Below are positions 17,799 to 26,749 of a stretch of 64,000 bases of DNA, one piece after another; the stretch's first letter is position 1; each line of letters opens with the position of its first letter. Below the pieces are notes generated by a model that saw only the letters and a program-made list of their open reading frames with translations, had not been told where the DNA came from and did not search any database. Origin of the DNA: an uncultured Paracoccaceae bacterium (GTDB taxonomy: Bacteria > Pseudomonadota > Alphaproteobacteria > Rhodobacterales > Rhodobacteraceae); contig CANMPK010000002.1 in assembly GCA_947499725.1 (NCBI GenBank), positions 186,001 through 250,000 on the forward strand, given 5' to 3'. The translations under genes were made by a program, and so were the position numbers.

Positions 17799-18218
17799 AT
17801 GAACCGTCGTTCTTTCTTGGCCCTGTCCACAGCCGCCGTTGCAACAACAGCCCTCGCGCCAACTCTCGCGCAGGCCTCTCTGATCTACAGCGAAGGCCTC
17901 GTGCAAAAGCACCTCGCTGCGGGTGACACGGTCTTCCTCGGCTTCCACGCCAGCTGGTGCTCCACCTGCGCCGTGCAAGAAGGCATCATCGAAGGCCTGC
18001 GCAAAGACAACCCCGCCTATGACAGCAACATCGTCTTCATCAACGTCGACTGGGACGATTACCGCCGCTCTGATCTGGTGAAATCATTGGGCATCCCGCG
18101 CCGCTCTACTCTGGTCGCGCTGAAAGGCGATCAAGAACTGGGCCGCATCGTGGCCGGCACCGCGCAAAGCCAAATCAAATCCCTGCTGGATACCGCGCTC
18201 AACGCGGCCACAGCCTAA
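17799..18218 (+). CDS. Exported thioredoxin-like protein
   Basis: The 139 residues start with MNRRSFLALSTAAVATTALAPTLAQA, a signal with a twin-Arg and a Phe-Leu pair that resembles a Tat signal, although Sec export is also possible. The mature protein has a thioredoxin fold with the active site WCSTC (Cys54, Cys57) and IPRRSTLVAL near residue 100, where the cis-Pro of thioredoxins normally lies. It is probably a periplasmic reductase kept reduced by the CcdA-type protein encoded just upstream. Shine-Dalgarno GTAGGAG precedes the ATG. Confidence 0.87.
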   Translation: MNRRSFLALSTAAVATTALAPTLAQASLIYSEGLVQKHLAAGDTVFLGFHASWCSTCAVQEGIIEGLRKDNPAYDSNIVFINVDWDDYRRSDLVKSLGIPRRSTLVALKGDQELGRIVAGTAQSQIKSLLDTALNAATA

Positions 18219-18226
18219 AATACACC

Positions 18227-18251
18227 GGCCCTGCCCACCCAAGGCGGGGCC
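18227..18251 (+). terminator. Hairpin after the thioredoxin gene
   Basis: GGCCCTGCC (18227-18235) pairs with GGCGGGGCC (18243-18251) with one G-T pair and a 7-base loop, 9 bases past the stop codon. Only AATT follows, so termination would be weak or would need help from Rho. Confidence 0.45.
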
Positions 18252-18290
18252 AATTGCATCACAGCTCTGTCAGCGCCTTGCAATAACCGT

Positions 18291-18319
18291 TTGAATTCTG
18301 CCGCCGCGCTCCATTTAAT
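18291..18319 (+). promoter_or_regulatory. Predicted promoter of msrB-msrA
   Basis: TTGAAT (18291-18296) and TTTAAT (18314-18319) are 17 bases apart. The expected start near 18326 would leave a short leader with CGGAGG (18335-18340) 7 bases before the msrB ATG. Confidence 0.55.
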
Positions 18320-18347
18320 ACAGTGGACACAGAACGGAGGCTGACCC

Positions 18348-18791
18348 ATGAGCCAATACAAAAAAGACCCAGCTGCCATCGCGGCCCTGACCGAAGAGCA
18401 ACACTGGATCACCCAAGAAAGCGGCACAGAGCGCCCAGGCAGCGGCAAGCTGCTGAACAATAAAGAACCGGGCATCTATGTGGATATCGTCTCTGGCGAG
18501 CCACTGTTCGCCAGCGGTGACAAATACGAATCCGGCTGCGGCTGGCCCAGCTTCACCAAACCCATCGAAAACGTCACCGAACACCGCGATAGCTCGCACG
18601 GGATGGAGCGCGTTGAAGTCCGTTCCAAACACGGCGACAGCCACCTCGGCCACGTCTTCACAGACGGCCCAGTCGATCGCGGCGGATTGCGCTATTGCAT
18701 CAACTCTGCCTCGCTGCGCTTTGTGCACCGCGACGACATGCAGGCCGAAGGCTATGGTGCCTACATTGATCAGGTGGAGGACATCACATGA
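18348..18791 (+). CDS. msrB: Peptide-methionine (R)-S-oxide reductase MsrB
   Basis: The 147-residue protein reduces methionine-R-sulfoxide in proteins. The catalytic Cys117 lies in [11 protein letters not shown] and a second cysteine, Cys64, in ESGCGWPSF. The two CxxC pairs that bind structural zinc in many MsrB proteins are absent: the positions read IYVDIVSG and [10 protein letters not shown]. So this is the zinc-free form. There is no signal peptide, which places it in the cytoplasm. It overlaps msrA by 4 bases. Confidence 0.95.
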   Translation: MSQYKKDPAAIAALTEEQHWITQESGTERPGSGKLLNNKEPGIYVDIVSGEPLFASGDKYESGCGWPSFTKPIENVTEHRDSSHGMERVEVRSKHGDSHLGHVFTDGPVDRGGLRYCINSASLRFVHRDDMQAEGYGAYIDQVEDIT

Positions 18792-19285
18792 GCGAACGTG
18801 CCGTTCTTGCAGGAGGATGTTTCTGGGGTATGCAGGATCTGATCCGCCGCCAACCGGGCGTCCTCGCAACACGCGTGGGCTATACCGGTGGCGACGTGCC
18901 AAACGCGACCTATCGCAACCACGGCAGTCACGCAGAAGGGATCGAAATCCTCTTTGACCCCGCCAAAACCAGCTATCGCGCGATTTTGGAGTTCTTCTTC
19001 CAAATCCACGACCCCACAACGCCCAACCGCCAAGGCAATGATGTCGGCAGCGCGTATCGCTCGGCCATCTACTATGTGGACGAGGCGCAAAAAGCCTGCG
19101 CGCTTGATACGATTGCAGATGTGAACGCCTCTGGCCTGTGGCCGGGAAAAGTGGTCACCGAAGTTGAACCAGTGGGTGATTTCTGGGACGCCGAAGACTA
19201 CCACCAAGACTACTTGGAAAAGAACAAAGGCGGCTACACCTGCCACTTCCCGCGTGCCGATTGGGTTCTACCCAAACGCGGATAA
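18788..19285 (+). CDS. msrA: Peptide-methionine (S)-S-oxide reductase MsrA
   Basis: The 165-residue protein has the MsrA active site GGCFWG with catalytic Cys11, followed by [30 protein letters not shown], which is diagnostic. Cys96 in [11 protein letters not shown] and Cys156 in GGYTCHFP could act as resolving thiols. It reduces methionine-S-sulfoxide, complementing MsrB encoded by the overlapping upstream gene. The protein is cytoplasmic. Its stop is 4 bases from the 3' end of the convergent queG gene. Confidence 0.96.
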   Translation: MSERAVLAGGCFWGMQDLIRRQPGVLATRVGYTGGDVPNATYRNHGSHAEGIEILFDPAKTSYRAILEFFFQIHDPTTPNRQGNDVGSAYRSAIYYVDEAQKACALDTIADVNASGLWPGKVVTEVEPVGDFWDAEDYHQDYLEKNKGGYTCHFPRADWVLPKRG

Positions 19286-19289
19286 GCCT

Positions 19290-20333
19290 TTAAGCAGCGC
19301 CGCCCTTCAGGCGCTGCACCGCCCATGTCGCAGCATCCGACACAGTGGCGTCTTCATCAGACATCAGACCCTGTGCTTGCGGAATATAGCCCTGAAGCCC
19401 AGAGTTCCCCATCGCATACAACACATTGCGCACAAAGCGGTTGCGCCCGATCCGCTTGATCGGCGAGCCAGAGAATTTCGCCCGAAACCCTGCATCATCC
19501 AAGGCGGCCAATTCATCCAAAGGCGGCGCAATCAAGCCTTCCCGCGCATGATATCTGATCTCGCGCGCCTCAACCGCGAACTTGTTCCACGGGCAGGCCG
19601 CCAAGCAATCATCACAGCCATAAATCCGGTTGCCCATCATCGGCCGCAGCTCTTCATCAACGGGGCCATGATGCTCAATCGTCAGGTAAGAAATACACCG
19701 CCGCGCATCGATCTGATTGGGCGCTGGAAAGGCCCCAGTCGGGCAGGCATCCAAACAAGACCGACACGACCCGCAATGATCGATTTCAGGTGAATCAGTC
19801 TCTAATTCGAGTGTGGTAAACACCGACCCAATAAAGAACCAACTGCCCAAATCGCGGCTCACCAGATTGGTATGTTTGCCCTGCCATCCAAGACCCGCGG
19901 CTTGCCCCAAAGGTTTCTCAGGCACAGGCGCCGTATCCACGAAGACCTTCACCTGCGTCTCATCACCCGTCTGGGCAATCAACCAACGCGCCAAACGCTT
20001 CAGGCGCTTCTTCACCAAATCATGGTAATCTTTGTTCTGCGCATAAACCGAAATCGCGCCGCGATCTGGCATGCCGTGCACAGCCGTTGGATCATGGTCC
20101 GGCGTATAGCTTTCCCCCAGCATGATCACCGTACGCGCCTCTGGCCACAAAGCCGCTGGATCAGACCGCCAATGCACACGATCCGCAAGCCAGCCCATCT
20201 GCCCATGGTATCCTTCTGCCAGAAACCCGTTCAGCCCCGCTGGCACCTGCGGCACAGCATCGGGGCGGCACAAGCGACACAGGTCAAACCCAATCGCCTC
20301 GGCTTCCGAAACAAGCTGCGCCTTCAAATCCAA
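19290..20333 (-). CDS. queG: Epoxyqueuosine reductase
   Basis: The enzyme carries out the last step of tRNA queuosine synthesis, reducing epoxyqueuosine with a cobalamin cofactor and two [4Fe-4S] clusters. The 347 residues are full length. The ferredoxin-like part shows [16 protein letters not shown] near residue 183 and [13 protein letters not shown] near residue 233. The N-terminal cobalamin domain carries [26 protein letters not shown]. The start is a TTG at 20333, preceded by AAGGACAGGG that is partly supplied by an intergenic repeat. Confidence 0.93.
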   Translation of the reverse strand: MDLKAQLVSEAEAIGFDLCRLCRPDAVPQVPAGLNGFLAEGYHGQMGWLADRVHWRSDPAALWPEARTVIMLGESYTPDHDPTAVHGMPDRGAISVYAQNKDYHDLVKKRLKRLARWLIAQTGDETQVKVFVDTAPVPEKPLGQAAGLGWQGKHTNLVSRDLGSWFFIGSVFTTLELETDSPEIDHCGSCRSCLDACPTGAFPAPNQIDARRCISYLTIEHHGPVDEELRPMMGNRIYGCDDCLAACPWNKFAVEAREIRYHAREGLIAPPLDELAALDDAGFRAKFSGSPIKRIGRNRFVRNVLYAMGNSGLQGYIPQAQGLMSDEDATVSDAATWAVQRLKGGAA

Positions 20334-20340
20334 AAGCCCT

Positions 20341-20423
20341 GTCCTTCTTCTTGACCGAAATACCTTCGGGGGTAAATTGGGGACGCATGCAATGCGTCAA
20401 CAAAAGGGGGCAGACGGCCCCCT
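20341..20423 (-). repeat. Intergenic repeat, copy 2, between GST and queG genes
   Basis: On the minus strand this reads hairpin GGGGGCCGTCTGCCCCC (20406-20422), then a less conserved spacer, then ACCCCCGAAGGTATTTCGGT and CAAGAAGAAGGAC. Core and layout match copy 1 at 8951-9003. The hairpin lies 10 bases past the GST stop and can end that transcript. The 3' end of the element supplies the purine-rich ribosome binding site of queG. Confidence 0.6.
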
Positions 20424-20432
20424 CACACCCTA

Positions 20433-21098
20433 TCAGAAATCAAGGTCCGCGTAATGGGCGGGCGGCAGAAAGCCCGGCACTTGATCCGCAAGGATCGATC
20501 GGAACGCAGGGCGCGATTTGATCTTGGCGTACCAATCCTTCACCCCTTCGGAACGGTTCCAATCCACATCACTGATATAATCCAGCGAAGACAGATGCGC
20601 CGCAGCGGCGAAATCCGCCAATGTCATCACGTCCCCAGCCAGCCAACGACGATGATCCAGGAGCCAAGACATATAGTCCAGATGGTACTTAATCGCCTTC
20701 GCGCCGGCCTTCACATTGGTGCTGTCCGGATAGCCCGTCCCTTGCACCTTGCGGTACACGCGCTCATTCAAAAGCTTGCTAGTCACCTCGTGATGAAACT
20801 TATCATCAAACCAAGACACCAACCGACGCACCTCATACCGGCCCTCCTTGCCTTTCGGCATCAGGCTCGGTTCAGGATGCGCTTCTTCCAGATATTCACA
20901 AATCGCAGCGCTCTCAGACATCATCATGCCGTCAATCTTCAGAACAGGCACTTTGCCCGCAGGATTCCGGCGCAGAAACTCTGGATCTTGCTCCCAATAC
21001 CGCTCTTCCACCAGCTCACATTCAATCTTCTTTTCGGCAAGACTCAAACGAACCTTGCGGCAGAATGGAGAAAGCGGAGCATGATATAAGCGAGCCAT
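20433..21098 (-). CDS. Glutathione S-transferase family protein
   Basis: The 221 residues have an N-terminal thioredoxin-like GST domain (LYHAPLSPFCRKVRLSLAEKKI, with Ser/Pro/Phe/Cys at the start of helix 1; then VPVLKIDGMMMSESAAICEYLEE containing the glutathione-binding Glu-Ser pair) and a helical C-terminal domain from about residue 85 with WLAGDVMTLADFAAAAHLS. It is a cytosolic transferase or isomerase of unknown substrate. It is monocistronic, with a repeat-borne hairpin just after its stop. Confidence 0.92.
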   Translation of the reverse strand: MARLYHAPLSPFCRKVRLSLAEKKIECELVEERYWEQDPEFLRRNPAGKVPVLKIDGMMMSESAAICEYLEEAHPEPSLMPKGKEGRYEVRRLVSWFDDKFHHEVTSKLLNERVYRKVQGTGYPDSTNVKAGAKAIKYHLDYMSWLLDHRRWLAGDVMTLADFAAAAHLSSLDYISDVDWNRSEGVKDWYAKIKSRPAFRSILADQVPGFLPPAHYADLDF

Positions 21099-21185
21099 AG
21101 TCGAACCAATTTGTAATCAATTGTTTTTCTAAATGCAGAAATACGCGACCAGATTCAACTCAGGATTCGCCTTTCGCGCGAAATC

Positions 21186-21923
21186 TCACTCAAAACAGGC
21201 CGCGCGCCCATCCCGTGCAATGGTCGCAGCACCATCCATAATCGATGAGACCCGGCGAGATTGCGCTGCAGTGATCCGTGACGCACTCCGCGTCTTCGGC
21301 GACGGCAAAACCATCGCCAACCGCGCCGCTTGCGACGCGCTCAAACCCTCAGGACCAACGCCAAAATAATGCCGAGAGGCCGCCTCGATCCCAAACACGC
21401 CTTCGTCAAATTCGGCGATATTCAGATAAACCTCAACGATACGCTGCTTGTTCCAGGCCATTTCGACCAAAGGGGTGATCGCTGTTTCCATCGCCTTACG
21501 CACCCAACTGCGGCCCTGCCACAGATAGACGTTTTTCACCACTTGCTGGCTAATCGTCGAAGCCCCACGAGACCCGCCTTCGTCAATCGCCGCACGTATG
21601 GCCCCTAGATCAAAACCCCAATGCTCACAAAAGTTCGCATCTTCGGCCGCCACAACAGACCGCGCCATCACAGGCGCGACGCTTTCAATTGGGGTCCATT
21701 GATAATCCACCTGCCCCAAACGCTGTTTTTCCGAAAACATCGTCAAAGTGAAAGGCGGATTCACCACGGTGAAAATCAAAACCGCAAAAATCGTCAAAGA
21801 CACCACCCAAATCAAACTGCGCCACATAAGCCGCTTCAGGCGGCGCTTTTGGCGCGCAGACCAACGCTCTGCTGGGGCAGAGGCTGCTTTGCTTTTCTTC
21901 TTCTGGGGTGTCTTCTTTGACAT
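21186..21923 (-). CDS. mtgA: Monofunctional peptidoglycan transglycosylase
   Basis: The enzyme polymerises lipid II into glycan strands at the inner membrane. With the ATG at 21923 (AAGGCGAG upstream) it has 245 residues; an earlier TTG at 21944 would add seven. A basic N-terminus rich in Lys is followed by one transmembrane helix (about 36-54). The GT51 domain has the catalytic Glu94 in VVAAEDANFCEHWGFD, GASTISQQVVKNVYLW and RIVEVYLNIAEFDEGVFGIEAA. There is no transpeptidase domain, hence the monofunctional call. Confidence 0.93.
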   Translation of the reverse strand: MSKKTPQKKKSKAASAPAERWSARQKRRLKRLMWRSLIWVVSLTIFAVLIFTVVNPPFTLTMFSEKQRLGQVDYQWTPIESVAPVMARSVVAAEDANFCEHWGFDLGAIRAAIDEGGSRGASTISQQVVKNVYLWQGRSWVRKAMETAITPLVEMAWNKQRIVEVYLNIAEFDEGVFGIEAASRHYFGVGPEGLSASQAARLAMVLPSPKTRSASRITAAQSRRVSSIMDGAATIARDGRAACFE

Positions 21924-22018
21924 GGTACTCGCCTTACTTGGCAATTGGATAGTGCCCGCAAAGCCTCAGCGCAACCACCAGATCACCACCCAGCAAAAGC
22001 CAGCACAGAAAAGCAAAA

Positions 22019-22042
22019 GGCCCCGCAGTCTCCTGCAGGGCC
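22019..22042 (-). terminator. Intrinsic terminator of gltB
   Basis: On the minus strand GGCCCTGCAG pairs with CTGCGGGGCC around GAGA, with one mismatch, and TTTT follows. It begins about 20 bases after the gltB stop codon. Confidence 0.8.
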
Positions 22043-22063
22043 TCTTTTTGTCTCTATTCCAGC

Positions 22064-25000
22064 TTATTCCGCTGGGATCGCTGTGCTCTCTTCGCTGATC
22101 GGATGCGCCAGCTTGTTCAGCATCTCTTTCGGGCAAACTTGAACAAAGTTGCCTTTTTCCACGTCCCAGTTTTGCAGAATGTCTTCTGCTTTGCGGGAAC
22201 CGGTTTCTGCGAAGTGGCGTTCGATCAAGCCTTTCAGCTGCTCTTCCCAATGCGCAACAGTCACAGGGCAAGTCACCAGCGTTTCTGCGTTCATCAGCGG
22301 GGCAGAGGCACCCTCTGGATCGTACAGATACGCCATGCCGCCTGTCATGCCCGCGCCGAAGTTCGCGCCGATTGTGCCAAGGATCACAGCCACACCGCCG
22401 GTCATGTATTCACAACCACAAGCGCCACAGCCCTCGATCACAACTTTCGCGCCAGAGTTCCGAACACCGAAACGCTCACCTGCGCGGCCCGCCGCAAACA
22501 AGTAACCATCCGTCGCACCGTAAAGAACAGTGTTACCGATAATAGTGTTCTCTGCTGCCACCAGCGGAGAGTTCATCGGAGGACGCACCACAACAGTACC
22601 GCCAGACAGACCCTTACCAACATAGTCGTTGGCATCGCCGGTCACTTCGATCTTCAGACCAGGCGCTGCGAAAGCACCCAAAGACTGACCTGCAGAACCA
22701 GACAGTTTCACAGTCAGGTGATCTTCTTGCAGCGTGTTACGCATGCCGAAGTTCTGAACGATATGGCTGGATGTACGTGTGCCCACAGTACGGTGCGTGT
22801 TCTGCACCGCGTAAGACAGTTGCATCTTCTCGCCATCTTCCAAGAAACGCGCCGCATCGCGCACGATTTCCGCATCCAGCGTATCCGGCACAGCGTTGCG
22901 ATCTTTGTCGCGGTTGTACACGATCTCGGATGCACCATCGACGGTGATCAACAGTGGGTTCAAGTCCAGATCATCCAAGTGTGCAGAACCACGAGACACC
23001 TGCGCCAGCAAGTCTGCACGGCCAATCACGTCGTCCAAAGACTTCGCACCGATAGATGCCAAGATCTCACGCACTTCTTGCGCATAGAATGTGATCAGGT
23101 TCACAACCTTGTCCGCGTTGCCAGTGAACTTGTCACGCAGCGCTTCGTCCTGTGTACATACACCAACTGGGCATGTGTTGGACTGACACTGGCGAACCAT
23201 AATACAGCCCATCGCGATCAGCGCCGCAGTCCCGATACCGTATTCCTCGGCACCCAGCATCGCAGCCATCACGATGTCACGACCAGTGCGCAAACCACCA
23301 TCGGTCCGCAACGTCACGCGCTCACGCAGGTTGTTCATAGACAGAACTTGGTGCGCTTCGGTCAGACCCATCTCCCACGGCAGACCCGCGTATTTGATGG
23401 ATGTCGCAGGGGACGCACCCGTACCGCCGTTATGGCCGGATACCAGAATAACGTCCGCTTTCGCCTTCGCCACACCTGCCGCAATCGTACCAACACCGGA
23501 AGAGGCAACCAGTTTCACGGTCACTTTCACAGTTGGGTTGATCTGCTTCAGATCGTAGATCAGCTGCGCCAAATCCTCGATGGAATAGATATCGTGGTGC
23601 GGCGGAGGTGAAATCAGTGTCACACCCTTGGTCGAGTGACGCAGACGCGCAATCAGGTCTGTGACCTTCATACCCGGCAGCTGACCACCCTCACCCGGCT
23701 TCGCGCCTTGGGCCACTTTAATTTCCAGCTCTTCACACTGGTTCAGATACTCAGCCGTCACACCAAAACGACCAGACGCAACCTGCTTAATCTTCGCAGA
23801 TGGGTTGTCGCCATTTGGCTCTGGCACGAAGTGTGCTGGATCTTCACCACCCTCACCAGAGTCAGACTTCGCCCCGATGCGGTTCATCGCAACGTTCAGT
23901 GTCTTGTGTGCCTCAGGAGACAGCGCACCCAAGGACATGCCCGGCGTTACGAAACGCTTACGGATCGCAGTGATGCTTTCCACTTCCTCAATCGCAATCG
24001 CTTCACCCAGTGGCTTGATCGCCAGCAGGTCACGCAGATGGATTGGCGGGTTCGCTTGCATCTTCGCAGAATACTGCTTCCACAGCTCATAAGAGGCACG
24101 GTTACACGCCGCCTGCATCATGTGCATGGTCTGCGCTTCCCACGCATGGGTCTCGCCAGATTTACGCGCCTTATAGAAGCCACCGATTGGCAGAACGTTC
24201 TTTTCGCCCGCAAAGCCTTTGGCGTGTACTTCTTCAGTCTTCTTCTGAATACCGCCCACACCGATACCGGAAATACGGGAGGTCATGCCTGGGAAGTATT
24301 CCGCACACATCGCACGGGACAGACCCACAGCTTCAAAGTTCAGACCACCACGGTAAGAGGAAATCACAGAGATACCCATCTTCGCCATGATCTTCAGCAA
24401 GCCCGCATCAATCGCGTCGCGATAGCGCGCAACCGCTGTTGTCAGATCAACGTCCAGCAGACCGCGTTGAATACGGTCCGCAAGGGAATCCTCAGCCAGG
24501 TAAGCGTTCACAACAGTCGCACCAGAACCGATCAGAACCGCGAAGTAATGTGGGTCCACACATTCCGCAGACTGTACGTTCAAGGAACAGAAGGTCCGCA
24601 GACCCTTGCGTGTCAGATGGCTGTGTACAGCAGATGTCGCCAAGATCATCGGCATCGCAACACGCTCTGCACCCTGACGTTTGTCAGACAGAACAATGTG
24701 GCCTGCACCAGACCGCACAGCATCTTCCGCCTCAGCGCGGATACGCTCAAGGTTCTCACGCAGCGCGCCCGCGTCTGCACCCACTTCAAAGGTACAGTCG
24801 ATACGGATCACAGTGTCATCCAGCGCGTCCAACAGTGTTTCAAACTGCGCGTTACCCACAAACGGGCTGTCCAGCAGAACGATCTCTGTTTGCGAACCGT
24901 CTTCATCCAGCACGTTCTTCAGGTTACCGAAACGTGTCTTCAGCGACATCACGCGATATTCACGCAAGCTGTCGATCGGAGGGTTCGTCACCTGAGAGAA

Positions 25001-26605
25001 GTTCTGACGGAAGAAGTGGCTCAGCGGACGGTACTTATTAGACAGAACCGCGCTTGGGGTATCATCCCCCATAGAGGCCAACGCTTCTTTCGCGTCTTCC
25101 GCCATCGGTGCCAGAATTTGCTCCAGCTCTTCGATGGAATAGCCCGCAGCGATCTGACGCTGACGCAGCTCTTCACCCGTGAACAGAGGCTTCTCTGTCA
25201 CTTTGCTCAGCTCGGTGTCCAGATCACGGATTTTACCAACCCAATCACCGTATGGACGACCATTCGCCAGTTTATTCTTCAGCTCTGTGTCGTGGTACAG
25301 TTTGCCTTCTGCCTTATCGACAGCAATCATCTGACCCGGACCAAGCGCGCCTTTTTCAACAACAGTCGCTTCGTCTGTTGGCACCATGCCAGCCTCAGAA
25401 CCCGCGATCAGCAGGCCGTCACCTGTCACGACATAGCGCATTGGGCGTAGACCGTTACGGTCCAGACCCGCACACACCCAACGACCATCCGTCATTGCCA
25501 GCGCAGCAGGGCCATCCCATGGCTCCATCACAGAGTTGCAATAGGAATACATGTCGATCCAGCTCTGTGGCAGATCAACTGCTTGCTTGGACCAGCTTTC
25601 TGGAACCAGCATTGTTTTCGCCATCGGCGCAGAGCGGCCCGCACGTACGAAAACTTCAAACACACCATCCAGCGCCGCAGAGTCAGAGGCACCGCCCGGA
25701 ACGATTGGCTTGATGTCATCCGCCAGCTCGCCGAAGTAGTCAGACGCCATGCGGATTTCGTGAGACTTCATCCAGTTCACGTTGCCCTTCAGCGTGTTGA
25801 TCTCACCGTTGTGCGCCAACATGCGGAACGGCTGTGCCAGCCACCACTGCGGGAAGGTGTTTGTGGAATAACGCTGGTGATAAATCGCAAATGTGGATTC
25901 AAAACGCTCGTCCATCAGGTCTGGGTAGAACACCGCAACCTGCTCAGCCAACATCATGCCTTTGTAGATCAAGCTACGGCAGGACAGAGATGCAATATAC
26001 AGCTCGCCAATACCCGCTTTCGCAGCCGCTTTTTCGATACGACGACGGATCACATACAGCTCGCGCTCGAATGTTTCTTCGTCCACACCCTTAGAGTTCG
26101 AAATCAGAATTTGCTCGATCTCAGGGCGGGTCGCATTCGCTTTTTCACCTAGGCACGTGATGTCCACAGGAACGTGGCGCCAGCCATAGATGTAATAGCC
26201 CATGCGCAGAACTTCGGTTTCTACGATGGTCCGGCATGTTTCTTGCGCGCCGAAATCTGTGCGTGGCAGGAAGACCTGACCCACCGCAAACATTTCGTCT
26301 TTGCGTGGCTCGTGGCCAGTGCGTTTGATTTGGTCCTTGAAGAACTCAACAGGGATATCAACGTGGATACCCGCGCCGTCACCTGTCTTGCCGTCCGCGT
26401 CAACCGCGCCACGGTGCCAAATCGCTTTCAGCGCGTTGATGCCCGCTTCAACAACCTTACGGCTGGATTTGCCATCAACCGCAACAACCAGACCAACCCC
26501 ACAGGAAGAGTGTTCTTCTGATTCATCATACAGACCGTTCTCGGCCATGTACTCGCGTTTTGCTTCTTCTGAGCGAACCCAGTTTTCGTCGTAAACTTTT
26601 TTCAT
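22064..26605 (-). CDS. gltB: Glutamate synthase (NADPH) large subunit
   Basis: The 1513-residue alpha subunit makes two glutamates from glutamine and 2-oxoglutarate. A propeptide of 34 residues precedes catalytic Cys35 (HSSCGVGLV) of the class II glutamine amidotransferase domain. The central domain, the FMN-binding synthase domain (about 840-1200, with SGHNGGTGASPATSIKYAG) and the 3Fe-4S cluster cysteines in CIMVRQCQSNTCPVGVC follow. The C-terminal Gly-rich beta-helix region (about 1250-1480) is present. AAGGG precedes the ATG. gltD lies upstream on the same strand, so transcription runs gltD then gltB. Confidence 0.97.
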   Translation of the reverse strand: MKKVYDENWVRSEEAKREYMAENGLYDESEEHSSCGVGLVVAVDGKSSRKVVEAGINALKAIWHRGAVDADGKTGDGAGIHVDIPVEFFKDQIKRTGHEPRKDEMFAVGQVFLPRTDFGAQETCRTIVETEVLRMGYYIYGWRHVPVDITCLGEKANATRPEIEQILISNSKGVDEETFERELYVIRRRIEKAAAKAGIGELYIASLSCRSLIYKGMMLAEQVAVFYPDLMDERFESTFAIYHQRYSTNTFPQWWLAQPFRMLAHNGEINTLKGNVNWMKSHEIRMASDYFGELADDIKPIVPGGASDSAALDGVFEVFVRAGRSAPMAKTMLVPESWSKQAVDLPQSWIDMYSYCNSVMEPWDGPAALAMTDGRWVCAGLDRNGLRPMRYVVTGDGLLIAGSEAGMVPTDEATVVEKGALGPGQMIAVDKAEGKLYHDTELKNKLANGRPYGDWVGKIRDLDTELSKVTEKPLFTGEELRQRQIAAGYSIEELEQILAPMAEDAKEALASMGDDTPSAVLSNKYRPLSHFFRQNFSQVTNPPIDSLREYRVMSLKTRFGNLKNVLDEDGSQTEIVLLDSPFVGNAQFETLLDALDDTVIRIDCTFEVGADAGALRENLERIRAEAEDAVRSGAGHIVLSDKRQGAERVAMPMILATSAVHSHLTRKGLRTFCSLNVQSAECVDPHYFAVLIGSGATVVNAYLAEDSLADRIQRGLLDVDLTTAVARYRDAIDAGLLKIMAKMGISVISSYRGGLNFEAVGLSRAMCAEYFPGMTSRISGIGVGGIQKKTEEVHAKGFAGEKNVLPIGGFYKARKSGETHAWEAQTMHMMQAACNRASYELWKQYSAKMQANPPIHLRDLLAIKPLGEAIAIEEVESITAIRKRFVTPGMSLGALSPEAHKTLNVAMNRIGAKSDSGEGGEDPAHFVPEPNGDNPSAKIKQVASGRFGVTAEYLNQCEELEIKVAQGAKPGEGGQLPGMKVTDLIARLRHSTKGVTLISPPPHHDIYSIEDLAQLIYDLKQINPTVKVTVKLVASSGVGTIAAGVAKAKADVILVSGHNGGTGASPATSIKYAGLPWEMGLTEAHQVLSMNNLRERVTLRTDGGLRTGRDIVMAAMLGAEEYGIGTAALIAMGCIMVRQCQSNTCPVGVCTQDEALRDKFTGNADKVVNLITFYAQEVREILASIGAKSLDDVIGRADLLAQVSRGSAHLDDLDLNPLLITVDGASEIVYNRDKDRNAVPDTLDAEIVRDAARFLEDGEKMQLSYAVQNTHRTVGTRTSSHIVQNFGMRNTLQEDHLTVKLSGSAGQSLGAFAAPGLKIEVTGDANDYVGKGLSGGTVVVRPPMNSPLVAAENTIIGNTVLYGATDGYLFAAGRAGERFGVRNSGAKVVIEGCGACGCEYMTGGVAVILGTIGANFGAGMTGGMAYLYDPEGASAPLMNAETLVTCPVTVAHWEEQLKGLIERHFAETGSRKAEDILQNWDVEKGNFVQVCPKEMLNKLAHPISEESTAIPAE

Positions 26606-26702
26606 GTCTTAACCCTTCCCTAACTCGGTAGGTCAACCTCGGTGCCATAGTTGCGATCTTTAGGCCGGTGCCTGTTGGATCTTAACGATCTGGCGAAGTG
26701 TT

Positions 26703-26740
26703 CATTTCAGGGCCTGAAATGTACCAATTGTACATTTCAG
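26703..26740 (-). promoter_or_regulatory. Overlapping, mutually exclusive inverted repeats between gltD and gltB
   Basis: CTGAAATGTAC (26714-26724) pairs with GTACATTTCAG (26730-26740) around a 5-base loop. The same CTGAAATG can instead pair with CATTTCAG at 26703-26710 around a 3-base loop. The two stems cannot form together. The element begins 9 bases after the gltD stop on the minus strand. There is no U-tract, so it is not a standard terminator. It may control readthrough, RNA processing or protein binding between the two genes. Confidence 0.5.
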
Positions 26741-26749
26741 ACTGTTTGA

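Noticed and set aside
23636-25450. 604-residue open frame antisense to gltB (also 22103-23611 and 25583-26152)
   Set aside because: The opposite strand encodes a full-length, motif-complete gltB. The antisense translations are rich in Arg, His, Gln and Thr, have no recognisable domain and no ribosome site. They are a by-product of codon bias.
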